Shown piece after piece: positions 53,940-63,883 of a stretch of 64,000 nt of DNA. The stretch covers positions 1-64,000 of the forward strand of contig NZ_BCWB01000046.1 in NCBI RefSeq assembly GCF_001592045.1, given 5' to 3'. Each line of letters begins with the position of its first letter. Positions within the stretch are counted from its first letter, which is position 1. A program made the translations under genes and the position numbers. The notes beneath the pieces were generated by a model that was given only the letters and a program-made list of their open reading frames with translations, had not been told where the DNA came from and did no database searches. This DNA is from Thermobifida fusca NBRC 14071 = JCM 3263 (GTDB taxonomy: Bacteria; Actinomycetota; Actinomycetes; Streptosporangiales; Streptosporangiaceae).

Positions 53940-55039
53940 CGCCCGCCCCACTTGAGCTGCGCAAACCCCGGCTTGATCCGGCCGTTGACCAGCACCAACC
54001 GCTCATCGAACGACGCGAAAGCCGACTTCATCGCGTTCACCGTGAAACTCTCCAAGTCATCCCACCCGTAACCGAACGTGTCCACCAGCGCGGCAAACTC
54101 GTCAGATAGCGTAATTCCTCCCAACAACCGGTTATCGGTGTTGACCGTGACCCGGAACCGCAGCCGGTGCAGCAGATGGATCGGGTGGGCTTCCAACGAA
54201 GGAGCCGCCCCGGTCTGCACATTCGAACTCGGGCAGATCTCGAGCGGGATCTGCTTGTCCCGCACATAGGAGGCGAGCCGCCCCAGCCGTGCCCCGTGCA
54301 GGTGCTCGTCCGCCGCCTCAATGTCCTCGACGACGCGCACCCCATGGCCTATCCGGTCCGCACCGCACCACTGCAGCGCCTCCCAGATCGACGGCAGGCC
54401 GGACGCCTCCCCCGCGTGGATCGTCAAATACGCGTTCTGCTGCCGCAGGTACGTGCACGCGTCCACGTGCCGACTGGGGGGAAAGCCCGCTTCGGGCCCG
54501 GCAAGGTCGAACCCCACCACGCCCTCGTCCCGGTAGCGCACCACAAGCTCGGCGATCTCCCGGGAGCGCGCCGCCTGCCGCATCGCGGTCAGCAGCGTCC
54601 GCACCTGGATCACCGCGCCGCGGTGCGCCACCCGCCGGACTCCCTCCGCGAACCCTGCCTGGACGGCTTCCACCACCTCTTCCAGGCGCAGCCCGCCGCG
54701 CAGATGCTGTTCTGGGGCGTAACGGACCTCGGCGTAGACGATCCCGTCTGCTGCCAAGTCCTCCACGCATTCGGCGGCGACCCGCTCCAACGCTTCCCGG
54801 GTCTGCATCACCGCGACCGTGTGCCGAAAAGTCTCCAGGTAGCGTTCGAGGCTCCCCGAATTGGCCGCCGCCACAAACCAGGCGCCCAGCTCTTCCGGGT
54901 CGTCGGTCGGCAAGTCGGTATAGCCGGCAGCATCAGCGAGTTCGACGATCGTCTGCGGCCGCAGCCCGCCGTCGAGGTGGTCGTGCAGCAGCACTTTGGG
55001 GGCGCGGCGGATCTGTTCCAGGGTCGGCTTAGCATCCAT
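53936..55039 (-). CDS. add: Adenosine deaminase
   Basis: This zinc enzyme deaminates (deoxy)adenosine to (deoxy)inosine for purine salvage. The 367-residue protein has H19/H21 in [12 protein letters not shown], the mid-region [11 protein letters not shown] (zinc His and catalytic Glu), [10 protein letters not shown] (catalytic His) and [12 protein letters not shown] (final zinc Asp). ATG 55039 was chosen because the frame upstream belongs to the neighbouring gene. It is upstream of and coupled to the PH-domain gene. Confidence 0.93.
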   Translation of the reverse strand: MDAKPTLEQIRRAPKVLLHDHLDGGLRPQTIVELADAAGYTDLPTDDPEELGAWFVAAANSGSLERYLETFRHTVAVMQTREALERVAAECVEDLAADGIVYAEVRYAPEQHLRGGLRLEEVVEAVQAGFAEGVRRVAHRGAVIQVRTLLTAMRQAARSREIAELVVRYRDEGVVGFDLAGPEAGFPPSRHVDACTYLRQQNAYLTIHAGEASGLPSIWEALQWCGADRIGHGVRVVEDIEAADEHLHGARLGRLASYVRDKQIPLEICPSSNVQTGAAPSLEAHPIHLLHRLRFRVTVNTDNRLLGGITLSDEFAALVDTFGYGWDDLESFTVNAMKSAFASFDERLVLVNGRIKPGFAQLKWGGR

Positions 55040-55103
55040 GGAAATCAGCTTCCCACCGGAACCGCGCCGCACCCTGGCATACTGCGGCGCGCGTCCTCCC
55101 TGG

Positions 55104-56336
55104 TCAGTCCGCTTCAGCGGTGTCGTCCAGGCCGCCGCGCTGCTCGGCGCGGAGCGCGGCCAACGCGGTGGCGACCATGAACCGTGTCCCCACCCCGATC
55201 GCGGTCTCGTCCACGTCGAACGTGCCGCGATGCAAGTCGAGCATGGGACGGTCGGAATTCCCCCAGTGGGTGCCGAGCCGCGCATACGCGCCCGGCGTGG
55301 TCTCCAAATACCAGGCGAAGTCCTCGCCGCCCAGGCTCTGCGGAGTGGCTGCCACCGCCTGCTCGCCCAGCACCTGCACGCAGGCAGCGCGGAAGATCTC
55401 CACGCTGTTCGGCTCATTGATGGTGGGCGGCACGCCTCTGCGGTAGTCCAGTTCGGCCTGCACACCGTAGGCGGCGACCACCGAGTCCAGCAGTTCCTTC
55501 ACCACATCGGGGGCGGCATGCCAGGCCTCGTCGTCCAGGCAGCGCAGCGTCCCCTCCACCACCCCGTCGTCGGGGATAGCGTTGGGCGCGGAGCCGGCGC
55601 TGATCCGCCCCCATACCAGGCTGAGCCCGGCTCGGGGGTCCACCCGCCGCGACAGGGCGGCGGGCAGCTCAGTGACGATCTTGCTGAGGGCGTAGACCAG
55701 GTCTGCGGTCAAATGAGGCCGGGCGGTGTGCCCGCCAGGCCCGGACAGCCGCACCAGCACCTGGTCGCAGGCCGCGGTAATCGGCCCCGACCGGAGCCCC
55801 ACCTGCCCCACGGGAAGCCGCGGGTCGCAGTGGAGCGCGAAAATCCGGTCGACCCCTTCCAAACCGCCCGCGTTGATCACTTCGCGGGCCCCTCCCGGCA
55901 GTTCCTCGGCCGGCTGGAAAAGCAGCCGGACCCGGCCGGGCAGCGCACCGGCCCGCTCCTGCTGGGCGAGGAACAGGCCGGCGGCCAGCACGATCGTGGT
56001 GTGCACGTCGTGTCCGCAGGCGTGTGCCACGCCCGGGACAGTAGACCGGTAGGGAACGTCCTTCTCGTCGTTGAGGGGCAGCGCGTCAATGTCGGCACGC
56101 AGTGCCACCGTCGGACCCTCACCGGTACCGATATCGCAGATCAACCCAGTGCCCTGGGGGAGACGCAACGGTTTGAGCCCGGCGTCGATGAGCCGCTCCT
56201 CGATCCGCTGCGTCGTGCGGTGCTCCGCAAAAGCGAGCTCGGGATGCCGGTGAAGGTCGCGGCGGAACTCGACAAACTCCCGTTCCCGGTGCGCCAGGAA
56301 CACGGCCAACTGTTCGCGCAGGTCACGCCCCTGCAT
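55104..56336 (-). CDS. M20-family amidohydrolase (hippurate hydrolase-like)
   Basis: This 410-residue zinc peptidase-type enzyme hydrolyses N-acyl amino acids or related amides. It shows [35 protein letters not shown] (metal ligands), [17 protein letters not shown] (catalytic Glu) and [11 protein letters not shown] near the end. The start is uncertain: ATG 56336 overlaps the ligase stop by 14 bp and has a GGGGG run, whereas ATG 56375 would overlap by 53 bp. It is co-transcribed with the carboxylate-amine ligase. Substrate unknown. Confidence 0.85.
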   Translation of the reverse strand: MQGRDLREQLAVFLAHREREFVEFRRDLHRHPELAFAEHRTTQRIEERLIDAGLKPLRLPQGTGLICDIGTGEGPTVALRADIDALPLNDEKDVPYRSTVPGVAHACGHDVHTTIVLAAGLFLAQQERAGALPGRVRLLFQPAEELPGGAREVINAGGLEGVDRIFALHCDPRLPVGQVGLRSGPITAACDQVLVRLSGPGGHTARPHLTADLVYALSKIVTELPAALSRRVDPRAGLSLVWGRISAGSAPNAIPDDGVVEGTLRCLDDEAWHAAPDVVKELLDSVVAAYGVQAELDYRRGVPPTINEPNSVEIFRAACVQVLGEQAVAATPQSLGGEDFAWYLETTPGAYARLGTHWGNSDRPMLDLHRGTFDVDETAIGVGTRFMVATALAALRAEQRGGLDDTAEAD

Positions 56337-57522
56337 GCGAGGGACCCCCATTTCTCGATGGATCTGTTCGACCATGGCTCGACCCGACCGCGGGTGCCCC
56401 AGCCCGGAACTCTTTGACCAGCGCGTCGACTACGTCCTTGAGGACGCCTCCCTGCCGGATAATGGCCCGCTGGCGTTCGTAGGATGCGCCGTAGTGGAGA
56501 ATCTCCGCGACCACGTCGAGGTCTTCGGCACACCCCAGGCGCTCAGCGATCGGCCGTAGTTCATGGAGCAGTTCGTACAGGTCGTCGCGCAGGGGGACGG
56601 TGCTCCCGCGCTCATCGATGATGATCCGGGCGTCCAACCCGTACCGGGTGGCTCGCCACTTGTTGTCGGTGACTACCCAACTCGACGGACTGGGCAGCCG
56701 GTATCCCCGATCGAGCTGCTGCTCGAACAACTGCACCAGGCTCTGCGACAGCGCGGCGGCCATGCCCACCTCGCGCACCGTGGGGATTCCGTCGAACATC
56801 CGGATCTCGACCGTGCCGAACTCCGGATGCGGCCGGATGTCCCACCACACTTCTTTGATGCTGGTGATGGTGCCTGCCCGCAGCAGCGTGTCCATGTACT
56901 CCTCGAACGCCCCCCAGTGCGCGAGCCGCGGCGGCGGCCCCGCCGTAGGCAGCGCACCGAAGACGATGGAACGGCTGGAAGCCAGTCCGGTGTCGTGCCC
57001 GCTCCAGAACGGGCTGGACGCGGTCAACGCGAGAAAATGCGGCAGGTAGCGGGAGAGCGCATTGACGATGGGGATGACCTTGTCGCGGTCGGTCACCCCC
57101 ACGTGGACATGGACCCCGAAGGTGAGGATGCGCCGGGCCAGCCACTGCATCTGTTCGATCAGTTCGCTGTAGCGCTGACTCGGGGCGAACTCTTGGTCCC
57201 GCCAGTCGTCGATCGGGTGGGTGCCGGCGCACGCCAGTTCGATTCCGCGGCCGTCCGCGGCCTGCGTGAGCCGTGCGACCGTGGCTGAGAGGTCTTCCTT
57301 GACTTCGTCCACGGTCTCGCAGATGCCGGTCACCACCTCGATCGTGCTCTGCATCAGCTCATGGCGCAGCGGGGGGTTGCTTTCGGCGCCACTGAGCTCC
57401 GGGAGTTCTTCCAGGAGTTTCTGGGCGTCCTGGCGCAGGTGGCCGCTGTCGCGGTCCACCAGTTGCAGTTCCCACTCCACTCCGAGGGTGGCCCGCTTCG
57501 AGGGGTTGAATTCAATGGTCAT
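56323..57522 (-). CDS. Carboxylate-amine ligase (YbdK / glutamate-cysteine ligase 2 family)
   Basis: The 399-residue protein has the GCS2 pattern: ATLGVEWELQLVDRDSGHL at the N-terminus (metal/ATP acidic residues), PPLRHELMQSTIEVVTG, GVHVHVGVTDRDKVI and DIRPHPEFGTVEIRMFDGIPTV. Members have weak glutamate-cysteine ligase activity in E. coli (YbdK), and the true amide product is often unknown. Pairing with an M20 amidohydrolase suggests synthesis and turnover of one N-acyl compound. GGAGGG is 5 nt before ATG 57522. Confidence 0.85.
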   Translation of the reverse strand: MTIEFNPSKRATLGVEWELQLVDRDSGHLRQDAQKLLEELPELSGAESNPPLRHELMQSTIEVVTGICETVDEVKEDLSATVARLTQAADGRGIELACAGTHPIDDWRDQEFAPSQRYSELIEQMQWLARRILTFGVHVHVGVTDRDKVIPIVNALSRYLPHFLALTASSPFWSGHDTGLASSRSIVFGALPTAGPPPRLAHWGAFEEYMDTLLRAGTITSIKEVWWDIRPHPEFGTVEIRMFDGIPTVREVGMAAALSQSLVQLFEQQLDRGYRLPSPSSWVVTDNKWRATRYGLDARIIIDERGSTVPLRDDLYELLHELRPIAERLGCAEDLDVVAEILHYGASYERQRAIIRQGGVLKDVVDALVKEFRAGAPAVGSSHGRTDPSRNGGPSHAGA

Positions 57523-58129
57523 GTCCGCCCTCCGCGCTGTTCGGCAGGAAACCGCTCCGGGTGCACGGCGCATCGGACATCGGGGTCGATGCCCTGTGCG
57601 CAGCGCATAGCCGTTTCGCTCCCTGTTGCTCGCCGACGCGTGTGGCGGACCGCGAGGGACCGGATCGCGGGGTCAGCGAAACGCCGTTTCCTCCTCGACG
57701 GCGAGAAAACGCGGGAATCGCACCGGGCTCGCGGAAAAGCGGCGGAGCGTGCTCTAAGGCCGTGCCGCCCCGTTCCGTTTGGGTTGCCGTCGCCGGGCCG
57801 CTCCGGTCGGGACTCAGTCCGCGGTGACGGCACTCGGGTGCAGCCGGTCGCTGCCGAACACTGCAACGCGTCGCCTCCCACCACGCTACCGAAAGAACCC
57901 GGAAACCGCTCGGAAGTGACCAACACGTAATGCCTCCGTCACACTCCAGCAGCGTGTTCCACCACACACGCCGCTTCTGTCCCTACCCAGGCGGCACGGC
58001 CCTCCCCCGCGTAGACCGGGCGCTCTCTTCCCGCTCCTACAGTGAACAACGACGCCCCCGCCCACAGCCCCGCGATGAGCTGCGGGTCTGTGGTCTGCGC
58101 CGCACCGAGTCACCGGGGAGGACGACACT
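57523..58129. other. 607-bp divergent intergenic region
   Basis: This region lies between the ligase and the galactokinase-like gene. Open frames in it have no ribosome sites and Arg/Pro/Ser-biased composition typical of non-coding high-GC DNA. Only short GC stems were seen. A promoter for each flanking gene is expected, but no convincing -35/-10 pair could be picked. Confidence 0.55.
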
Positions 58130-59317
58130 GTGAAGCTGTTGAGGTCCGACCGAAAACCAATTCCGGTGGATGCTTCCACGGTCGCGGCATCCCGGGCCGC
58201 AGACCGGGCGGAAACCGCGTTCCGCGCCGCCTACGGCCGCGCCCCGGCCGGCGTGTGGTGGTCCCCCGCCACACTCCCCCTCCTCGGCGACTATGCGGGC
58301 GGCCACGACGCACGAGTGCTGTCAGTCGCCCTCCCGTGGGGAGTCGCGGCCGCGCTCGCCCCCGCCCCAGCGCCCGCCGTGGACATCCGCACTACCCGGT
58401 CCCCCAACCGTGCCGTGCGCTTCACCGCCCCGCGCCTCCCCCGCCGGCTCCCCGACTGGGCGGCAGCACTGCCCGCGGTCCTCACCGCAGCAGCGCACCA
58501 GGGACGCGGGCTGCAGATCATGCTCGACCTCGGCCCGTTCGACGCTGCCCCGGCTCTCACCGCCGCCTACGCGGTGCTGCTCGCCGCCACCGAACTCCAC
58601 CAGGGGGCGGACGCCGCAGCAGATAGGTCCGCGCTAGCCCGCACCGCGCGGGAGCTCCTCGCCGACCACCTCGTCCCGGATGCCGCCGAGGCCATCCCCG
58701 ACACCGCGCTGCGCGCCACCGCCGACCACGCGTTCCTTGCCGACTTCTGGACGGGCCGCGGCCGCCTGCTACCGCTGCCCCTTGCCCAAGCGGGACTGCG
58801 GCTCCTCGTCGTGGACGCCGGGACCGGACCGCTACCGAAACGGACCCTCGCCCAGCGGCGGGAGGAATGCGCGCGGGCCGCCCGAGCCCTCGGCGTGTCC
58901 TCGCTGCGCGAAGTCTCCGACCTCGCCGCTGCCCTGGCCCGCATCGACGACGCGGCGCTGCGGCACCGCATCAGGCACGCGGTCGCGGAAACCCACCGGG
59001 TCAACGCGGTCGTGGGCCTGCTGCGCGCAGGCTCCGCCGCGGAGATCGGTCCCGCGCTCAACGCGGGGCACCTGTCGCTGCGGGACGCCTTCGCCACGGT
59101 CTGCCCCAGGCTGGACACTGCGGCGGACACCGCCGTCCGCAAAGGTGCACGGGGCGCCCGCATGGCCGGTTCTGGCCACCGCGCGGCCGCTCTCGTCCCC
59201 GCCGAACGGGTCGACGCGGTGCGTGCGGGCATCCACGCCGCTTTCACCGCGCGCCGCTGGTCTGCGCCGCTGCTGGGGGTCGCCGACCCCGCCCCCGGCG
59301 CGCACCGGCTGCGCTGA
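58130..59317 (+). CDS. Degenerate galactokinase-like GHMP protein
   Basis: The 395 residues follow galactokinase from end to end: R-x-x-E-C-x-x-A-A-R-x-L-G-V and SLR-V appear at about 245-265, and HRVNAVVGLLRAG and HLSLRDAFATVCPRLD at about 285-325. All three GHMP signatures are eroded: the sugar loop is PATLPLLGDYAGG, the ATP loop lacks the GLSSSAA serines (GPFDAAPALTAA), and the C-terminal MxGGGFGG is MAGSGHRAA. Catalysis is doubtful. GTG 58130 has GGGGAGG 8 nt upstream and the frame is intact, so it is expressed rather than a pseudogene. Confidence 0.75.
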   Translation: MKLLRSDRKPIPVDASTVAASRAADRAETAFRAAYGRAPAGVWWSPATLPLLGDYAGGHDARVLSVALPWGVAAALAPAPAPAVDIRTTRSPNRAVRFTAPRLPRRLPDWAAALPAVLTAAAHQGRGLQIMLDLGPFDAAPALTAAYAVLLAATELHQGADAAADRSALARTARELLADHLVPDAAEAIPDTALRATADHAFLADFWTGRGRLLPLPLAQAGLRLLVVDAGTGPLPKRTLAQRREECARAARALGVSSLREVSDLAAALARIDDAALRHRIRHAVAETHRVNAVVGLLRAGSAAEIGPALNAGHLSLRDAFATVCPRLDTAADTAVRKGARGARMAGSGHRAAALVPAERVDAVRAGIHAAFTARRWSAPLLGVADPAPGAHRLR

Positions 59318-59425
59318 ATCCGGACATCAACCCGCACGCCGCCGCATTGAACCCACATAGCATGTGGCACGTCCAAAAGGACAACGACCAGGCGAACCGC
59401 CGTCAACGAAAAGGCGAGCGACACG

Positions 59426-60640
59426 ATGGCTGACAGACCCCACCCCTACGACCGCGCCCCCGGCGGATCGTCGGGAAGCCACGACCGGACCGGCGTGTTC
59501 CGACGCAACCCCGACGGTGGCCTCCCCGACCGGATCGACAGCCTCTACCGGCCGGAACCCGCGGCGCGCTCCGCATCGGACGCTGCCGCGACCCGACGGC
59601 TCTCCCGGACCAGCGGCACCCCGCCCCGCCGCCCCACCCCCCGCAGCCGGGGCCGGGACAGCGGCGGATGGGAACGCCGAGAGCGCGAACGCCGGGCCCG
59701 GCGCCGCAAGAAAGCGGCGGTGCTCGTCCTGGTGCTGCTCCTCCTGCTTCCCACAGTCGGCTACCTGTGGGCGAACTCCCGCCTGAACCGCGTGGCAGCC
59801 CTGGTCCCCTACGAGGGCCGCCCCGACGACCAGCCGGGCACCACCTACCTCATCGTCGGATCCGACAGCCGAGAAGGCCTCAGCGACGAGGACATGGAGG
59901 CGTTGCGGACCGGCAAAGCCGAGGGGAAGCGCACCGACACGATCATGGTGCTCTACGTGCCCACCGAAGGCCGGCCCGCCATCATCAGCGTGCCCCGCGA
60001 CTCTTACGTGGAGATCCCCGGCATCGGAGCCAACAAGATCAACGCCGCCTACGCGGAGGCGCTCGGCGGCGGCCCCGCCACCCTGGTGCGCACCTTCGAA
60101 CAGGCCAGCGGGGTGCGGATCGACCACTACGTGGAGATCGGATTCGCGGGTTTCGTCGACATCGTCGACGCCGTGGGCGGGGTAGAGTTGTGCCCGGAAG
60201 AAGCGATGGAAGACCCCAAGGCCGGCTTGGACATCGAAGCGGGCTGCCAGGTGATGGACGGCCCCACCGCCCTGGGCTATGTGCGGACCCGGGCAACCCC
60301 CCGCGCCGACTTGGACCGCATCCAACGCCAGCGCGAGTTCTTCAGTGCCCTCATCCAACAAGCCACCGCCCCCAGCACCCTGTTCAACCCGTTCCGGTCG
60401 ATTCCGCTGGTCCTCAGCGGCACGTCGACGTTCAGCGTGGACGAAGGCGACAGCCTGATGGACTTGGCGTGGCTGGCGCTGGCCATGCGCGACTCTCCCG
60501 CGACTACGGCGGTCCCGGTCGGCTCCACCCCGACACTGGACGTCGGCTCGGTAGTGCTGTGGGACGAGGCCCGCGCCGAAGAGATGTTCGCTGCCATGCG
60601 GGAAGGCCGGCCGATCCCCGAGTCGGCGATGCAGGACTGA
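59426..60640 (+). CDS. LytR-CpsA-Psr (LCP) ligase without LytR_C domain
   Basis: This third LCP protein is 404 residues. It has a long Arg/Pro-rich cytoplasmic tail (1-90), one helix (about 95-112), and the LCP domain with TYLIVGSDSREGL (about 138), KRTDTIMVLYV, IISVPRDSYVEIPG, NKINAAYAEALGG and DLDRIQRQREF. It lacks the C-terminal LytR_C domain seen in the two others. A AAGGCGAG site precedes ATG 59426. It is likely an envelope polymer ligase; it follows the galactokinase-like gene by 108 bp. Confidence 0.92.
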   Translation: MADRPHPYDRAPGGSSGSHDRTGVFRRNPDGGLPDRIDSLYRPEPAARSASDAAATRRLSRTSGTPPRRPTPRSRGRDSGGWERRERERRARRRKKAAVLVLVLLLLLPTVGYLWANSRLNRVAALVPYEGRPDDQPGTTYLIVGSDSREGLSDEDMEALRTGKAEGKRTDTIMVLYVPTEGRPAIISVPRDSYVEIPGIGANKINAAYAEALGGGPATLVRTFEQASGVRIDHYVEIGFAGFVDIVDAVGGVELCPEEAMEDPKAGLDIEAGCQVMDGPTALGYVRTRATPRADLDRIQRQREFFSALIQQATAPSTLFNPFRSIPLVLSGTSTFSVDEGDSLMDLAWLALAMRDSPATTAVPVGSTPTLDVGSVVLWDEARAEEMFAAMREGRPIPESAMQD

Positions 60641-60671
60641 CCCCCGGTCCGCAGTGGACGTGACCAGTAGA

Positions 60672-60702
60672 GAGGCCCCGCGCGTGCTCGCTGCGGGGCC
60701 TC
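60672..60702 (+). terminator. Terminator after third LCP gene
   Basis: GAGGCCCCGC (60672-60681) pairs with GCGGGGCCTC (60693-60702) around an 11-nt loop, 32 bp past the stop. The rest of the 300-bp gap to icd holds only the icd hairpin (60890-60930) and no gene. Confidence 0.75.
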
Positions 60703-60889
60703 CCTGGTGACGCTCCTCGTCGCGTGCCTACCCCCCAGCGGCAACGCGACGGGCCACGTCGCTTTCGGAAAGAAAGTCCGTATTCTGTGGTGCTCGTGTC
60801 TTCCACCCTAGGGGCGGCCAGGTAAAACGCGCTGGGGGGTTCTCACCAAGAGTGCGCAAACCACTGCGCGGCCGCTCCGGGCGTCGCGC

Positions 60890-60930
60890 CGTGGCACCGG
60901 GCCGCCGAACAGGCGAGCCCCGGTGCCACG
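60890..60930 (-). terminator. Terminator after icd
   Basis: CGTGGCACCGGG (60890-60901) pairs perfectly with CCCGGTGCCACG (60919-60930), 11 bp beyond the leftward icd stop. Confidence 0.7.
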
Positions 60931-60941
60931 CGCCACACAGA

Positions 60942-62162
60942 TCAGGCCGCCAGGCGCTTCTGCAGGTTCTCGTCGAGCACGGCGAGGAACTGCTCGGTGG
61001 TCAGCCACTCCTGGTCGGGGCCGATCAGGATCGCCAGGTCCTTGGTCATCTGGCCGCTCTCCACGGTCTTGATGACCACGTCCTCCAGGGTGCGGGCGAA
61101 CTCGATGACCGCGGGGGTGTTGTCGAGCTTGCCCCGGTGCTCCAGGCCCCGCGTCCACGCGAAGATCGACGCGATCGGGTTGGTGGAGGTGGGCTTGCCC
61201 TGCTGGTGCTGCCGGTAGTGGCGGGTGACCGTACCGTGCGCGGCCTCGGCCTCCACGACCCGGCCGTCGGAGGTGCGCAGCACCGAAGTCATCAGACCCA
61301 GCGAACCGAAGCCCTGCGCGACCGTGTCCGACTGCACGTCACCGTCGTAGTTCTTGCAGGCCCACACGTAGCCGCCCTCCCACTTGAGCGCGGCGGCCAC
61401 CATGTCGTCGATCAGCCGGTGCTCGTAGGTCAGCCCGGCCTTCTCGAACTTCTCCTTGAACTCGTTCTCGTAGATCTCCGCGAACACGTCCTTGAACATG
61501 CCGTCGTAGGCCTTGAGGATCGTGTTCTTGGTGGACAGGTAGACCGGGTAGTTGCGGTCGAGACCGTAATTGAAGCAGGCCCGCGCGAAGTCCTCGATGG
61601 ACTTGCGGAAGTTGTACATGCCGAGCGCAACACCGCCGCCCTCGGGGAACTTGGCGACCTCCATCTCGATGGGCTCGCCGCCGTTCTCCGGGGTGTAGGT
61701 GATGGTCACGGTACCAGGACCGGGCACCTTGAAGTCGCTGGCCTTGTACTGGTCGCCGTGGGCGTGCCGGCCGATGATGATCGGCTTGGTCCAGCCCGGG
61801 ACCAGGCGAGGCACGTTAGAGCAGATGATCGGCTCGCGGAAGACCACACCGCCGAGAATGTTCCGGATCGTGCCGTTGGGCGACCGCCACATCTTTTTCA
61901 GCCCGAACTCTTCAACCCGAGCCTCGTCCGGGGTGATGGTCGCGCACTTGACGCCGACACCGTACTTCTTGATGGCGTGGGCCGCGTCGATCGTCACCTG
62001 GTCCTCGGTGCGGTCGCGCTCCTCAATACCCAGGTCGTAGTACTTGAGGTCGATGTCGAGATACGGCAGGATCAGCCGCTCCTTGATGAAGGACCAGATG
62101 ATCCGGGTCATCTCGTCGCCGTCGAGCTCTACTACGGGGTTCTCAACCTTGATCTTGGCCAT
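60942..62162 (-). CDS. icd: NADP-dependent isocitrate dehydrogenase
   Basis: This enzyme oxidatively decarboxylates isocitrate to 2-oxoglutarate in the citric acid cycle. The 406-residue protein is of the homodimeric type II class found in eukaryotes and many Actinobacteria. Features are [16 protein letters not shown] (about 8), [36 protein letters not shown] (substrate Ser/Asn/Arg) and [20 protein letters not shown] (NADP region). ATG 62162 has AAAGGGA upstream. Confidence 0.96.
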   Translation of the reverse strand: MAKIKVENPVVELDGDEMTRIIWSFIKERLILPYLDIDLKYYDLGIEERDRTEDQVTIDAAHAIKKYGVGVKCATITPDEARVEEFGLKKMWRSPNGTIRNILGGVVFREPIICSNVPRLVPGWTKPIIIGRHAHGDQYKASDFKVPGPGTVTITYTPENGGEPIEMEVAKFPEGGGVALGMYNFRKSIEDFARACFNYGLDRNYPVYLSTKNTILKAYDGMFKDVFAEIYENEFKEKFEKAGLTYEHRLIDDMVAAALKWEGGYVWACKNYDGDVQSDTVAQGFGSLGLMTSVLRTSDGRVVEAEAAHGTVTRHYRQHQQGKPTSTNPIASIFAWTRGLEHRGKLDNTPAVIEFARTLEDVVIKTVESGQMTKDLAILIGPDQEWLTTEQFLAVLDENLQKRLAA

Positions 62163-62381
62163 GGCTCGTGGCTGTCCCTTTCGTATGGCGTGTGGCCGGA
62201 CCGCGAACGCGGCACCGTCTGAGGTTTCCTGGTCCGCGGCTCATGGATCGCCGCAAGAACGTCCCGGTCAGCGCGCTTCCAGGCCCGCCCGGAAGGCTGC
62301 TCCTCCCCGGGGACGCTCCGATCAGTCATACACGACGCTGTGCGGTATCTCGATATCAAGCTTATTAGTCGCGGACATATG

Positions 62382-62711
62382 TCATAGCTGCGGGGCTACC
62401 CAGGCCAAAACAATGAGAAGCACCGCCAAGGTGACGAACGTGACCACGTCCACCCAGCGGCTGCGCACCGCCAGCATGCCCACCCGTTCAGTAGGCAGGA
62501 CAGCCCGCAGCACCGCACCCAGCAGCAGAGAACCGGCGATAATCGCGGGCCCCCGTTTGAAGTGGGCTGCAGCGACCACGACGATGCCCGCGCTCATCGT
62601 GGCGAGAACCAGCAGATAGGGCACCTGGTTCAACCAGCCTGGCCCGCTATCCGCGGCCGTCCCTGGCCCCTCCGGGTCAACCGGCTCATTCTCCCCTGTG
62701 GGCTGTGGCAT
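62382..62711 (-). CDS. DUF3017-type small membrane protein
   Basis: The 109-residue protein has an acidic N-terminus (1-25) and three helices (about 30-48, 55-75 and 85-107), ending in AWVAPQL. Actinobacterial DUF3017 proteins have this shape and usually lie next to folD, which is at 63.9 kb here. ATG 62711 has GGAG 9 nt upstream; GTG 62756 is a possible longer start. Function unknown. Confidence 0.7.
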   Translation of the reverse strand: MPQPTGENEPVDPEGPGTAADSGPGWLNQVPYLLVLATMSAGIVVVAAAHFKRGPAIIAGSLLLGAVLRAVLPTERVGMLAVRSRWVDVVTFVTLAVLLIVLAWVAPQL

Positions 62712-63230
62712 GTCCGACCGCTCCGCTGTCGCCGCCTCCACCGTTTCCTGGCTCACCGCACACCTCACGCTCGCGCATACCTGCCCCGGGGACCGGCCGA
62801 GGCGACAGGGCCCGCCGCGGCGCAACGGGTTCGCACACGCCCGAGCTGACGCACTCTGTGGGAGCGCCCTACGCCGCCTGCCGACAGCCCATGCTGCTGT
62901 CGGCCACACGTGGCCCCAATTCTATTGACCGCCACGGTCACGGCCGGGTGGAGAATCGGGCTCGTCGAAAACTGGGGAATCGTGACCTGATTACCAGAAA
63001 AACGCTGGAGACACCCCACCTCACCGCCTTACTGGCGGGTAAGGGCATAGAAATCCTACCTCGCGGGTAACCAGACAGGAGATGAGTGCCACGGGCGAGC
63101 GAGGACAAAAACCCCTATGAATCCCACTCAATCGACGGCATCCCGCCGTGCCGCGGTCGGCACGGCAGCCCCCGCTACCCCCCGTCGCAACCATCCACAC
63201 CGGTCGCGCTCCACAACAGGAGGAACAGCC
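62712..63230. other. 519-bp intergenic region upstream of FHA gene
   Basis: This region contains a TTGACC (about 62925) that could be a -35 for the FHA gene and a short CCGCC/GGCGG stem near 63030. A 12-codon open frame at 63082-63120 has its purine run abutting the ATG and is not credible. No other element was recognised. Confidence 0.5.
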
Positions 63231-63836
63231 GTGGACGGCCCCCACATACGGGTCGAGGAGACCGGCGAGATCCACCCCCTCACCGCGGAAGTGACGACAG
63301 TCGGACGCGGCAGGGGTGTCGACATCATCCTCTCCGACCCGAGTGTCTCGCAACTGCACGCGGAGATCGTCCGCCGCGGCCCGTACGTGTACGTCGTCGA
63401 CATGGGTCTGTCCCGCAACGGTACCCGTGTCAACGGCCGCCCCATCGCCCAGCGGGTTCTCCGTGAAGGCGACGTCATCAGCTTCGGCGCTGCTCGGTGC
63501 AGAGTCGGCGGACTGCCGGAAGAAGACCTCCGCCCCGAGGTGGAACTGCGCCGGGGCGGCACCCCCGAACTCACCCGCCGCGAGATCGACGTCCTGACCT
63601 CACTGTGCCGCCCCGCCCTGTCCGACGACGCCTTCGTTGCCCCCGCGACCGCCCGGCAGATCGCGGAGGACCTCGTGGTCACCGAAGCGGCGGTCAAACA
63701 GCACCTGCTCCGCCTCTACCAGAAGTTCCGCATCGCGGAGGGGGTCAACCGCCGCACCCGGCTGGCCAACGAGGTGGTGGCGTTGGGACTGATCCGCCCC
63801 ACACCGCCCTCCGAACGGCAGCGTCAGGCAAGCTGA
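63231..63836 (+). CDS. FHA-domain regulator with C-terminal helix-turn-helix-like region
   Basis: The 201-residue protein has an FHA domain (about 5-95: TTVGRGRGVDIILSDPSVSQLHAEIV, then LSRNGTRVNGRPI, the phosphothreonine-binding loops). About 110-190 resembles a LuxR/SARP-like winged helix (LTRREIDVLTSLCRP, ATARQIAEDLVVTEAAVKQHLLRLYQKFRI). It probably links Ser/Thr kinase signalling to transcription. GTG 63231 has AGGAGG 7 nt upstream and is preferred over ATG 63117, which has no ribosome site. It is convergent with folD. Confidence 0.8.
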   Translation: MDGPHIRVEETGEIHPLTAEVTTVGRGRGVDIILSDPSVSQLHAEIVRRGPYVYVVDMGLSRNGTRVNGRPIAQRVLREGDVISFGAARCRVGGLPEEDLRPEVELRRGGTPELTRREIDVLTSLCRPALSDDAFVAPATARQIAEDLVVTEAAVKQHLLRLYQKFRIAEGVNRRTRLANEVVALGLIRPTPPSERQRQAS

Positions 63837-63841
63837 CCGTC

Positions 63842-63877
63842 CGGTGGGAGGTCCGACCCACGTCGGGCCTCCCACCG
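63842..63877. terminator. Very strong bidirectional terminator
   Basis: A 16-bp stem (63842-63857 with 63862-63877, one G-U pair in the plus-strand RNA) has a 4-nt loop. It lies 5 bp after the FHA gene stop and 6 bp before the folD stop. Confidence 0.85.
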
Positions 63878-63883
63878 ACCGGT

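Noticed and set aside
62859-62872. TGGGAGCGCCCTAC resembling the CelR operator TGGGAGCGCTCCCA
   Set aside because: Only the left half matches (10 of 14), the palindrome is broken and no cellulase or sugar gene is adjacent.
63082-63120. 12-codon frame whose stop overlaps ATG 63117, as a coupling leader for the FHA gene
   Set aside because: Its AGGAG touches the ATG with no spacing, and the FHA frame has a much better start (GTG 63231 with AGGAGG).
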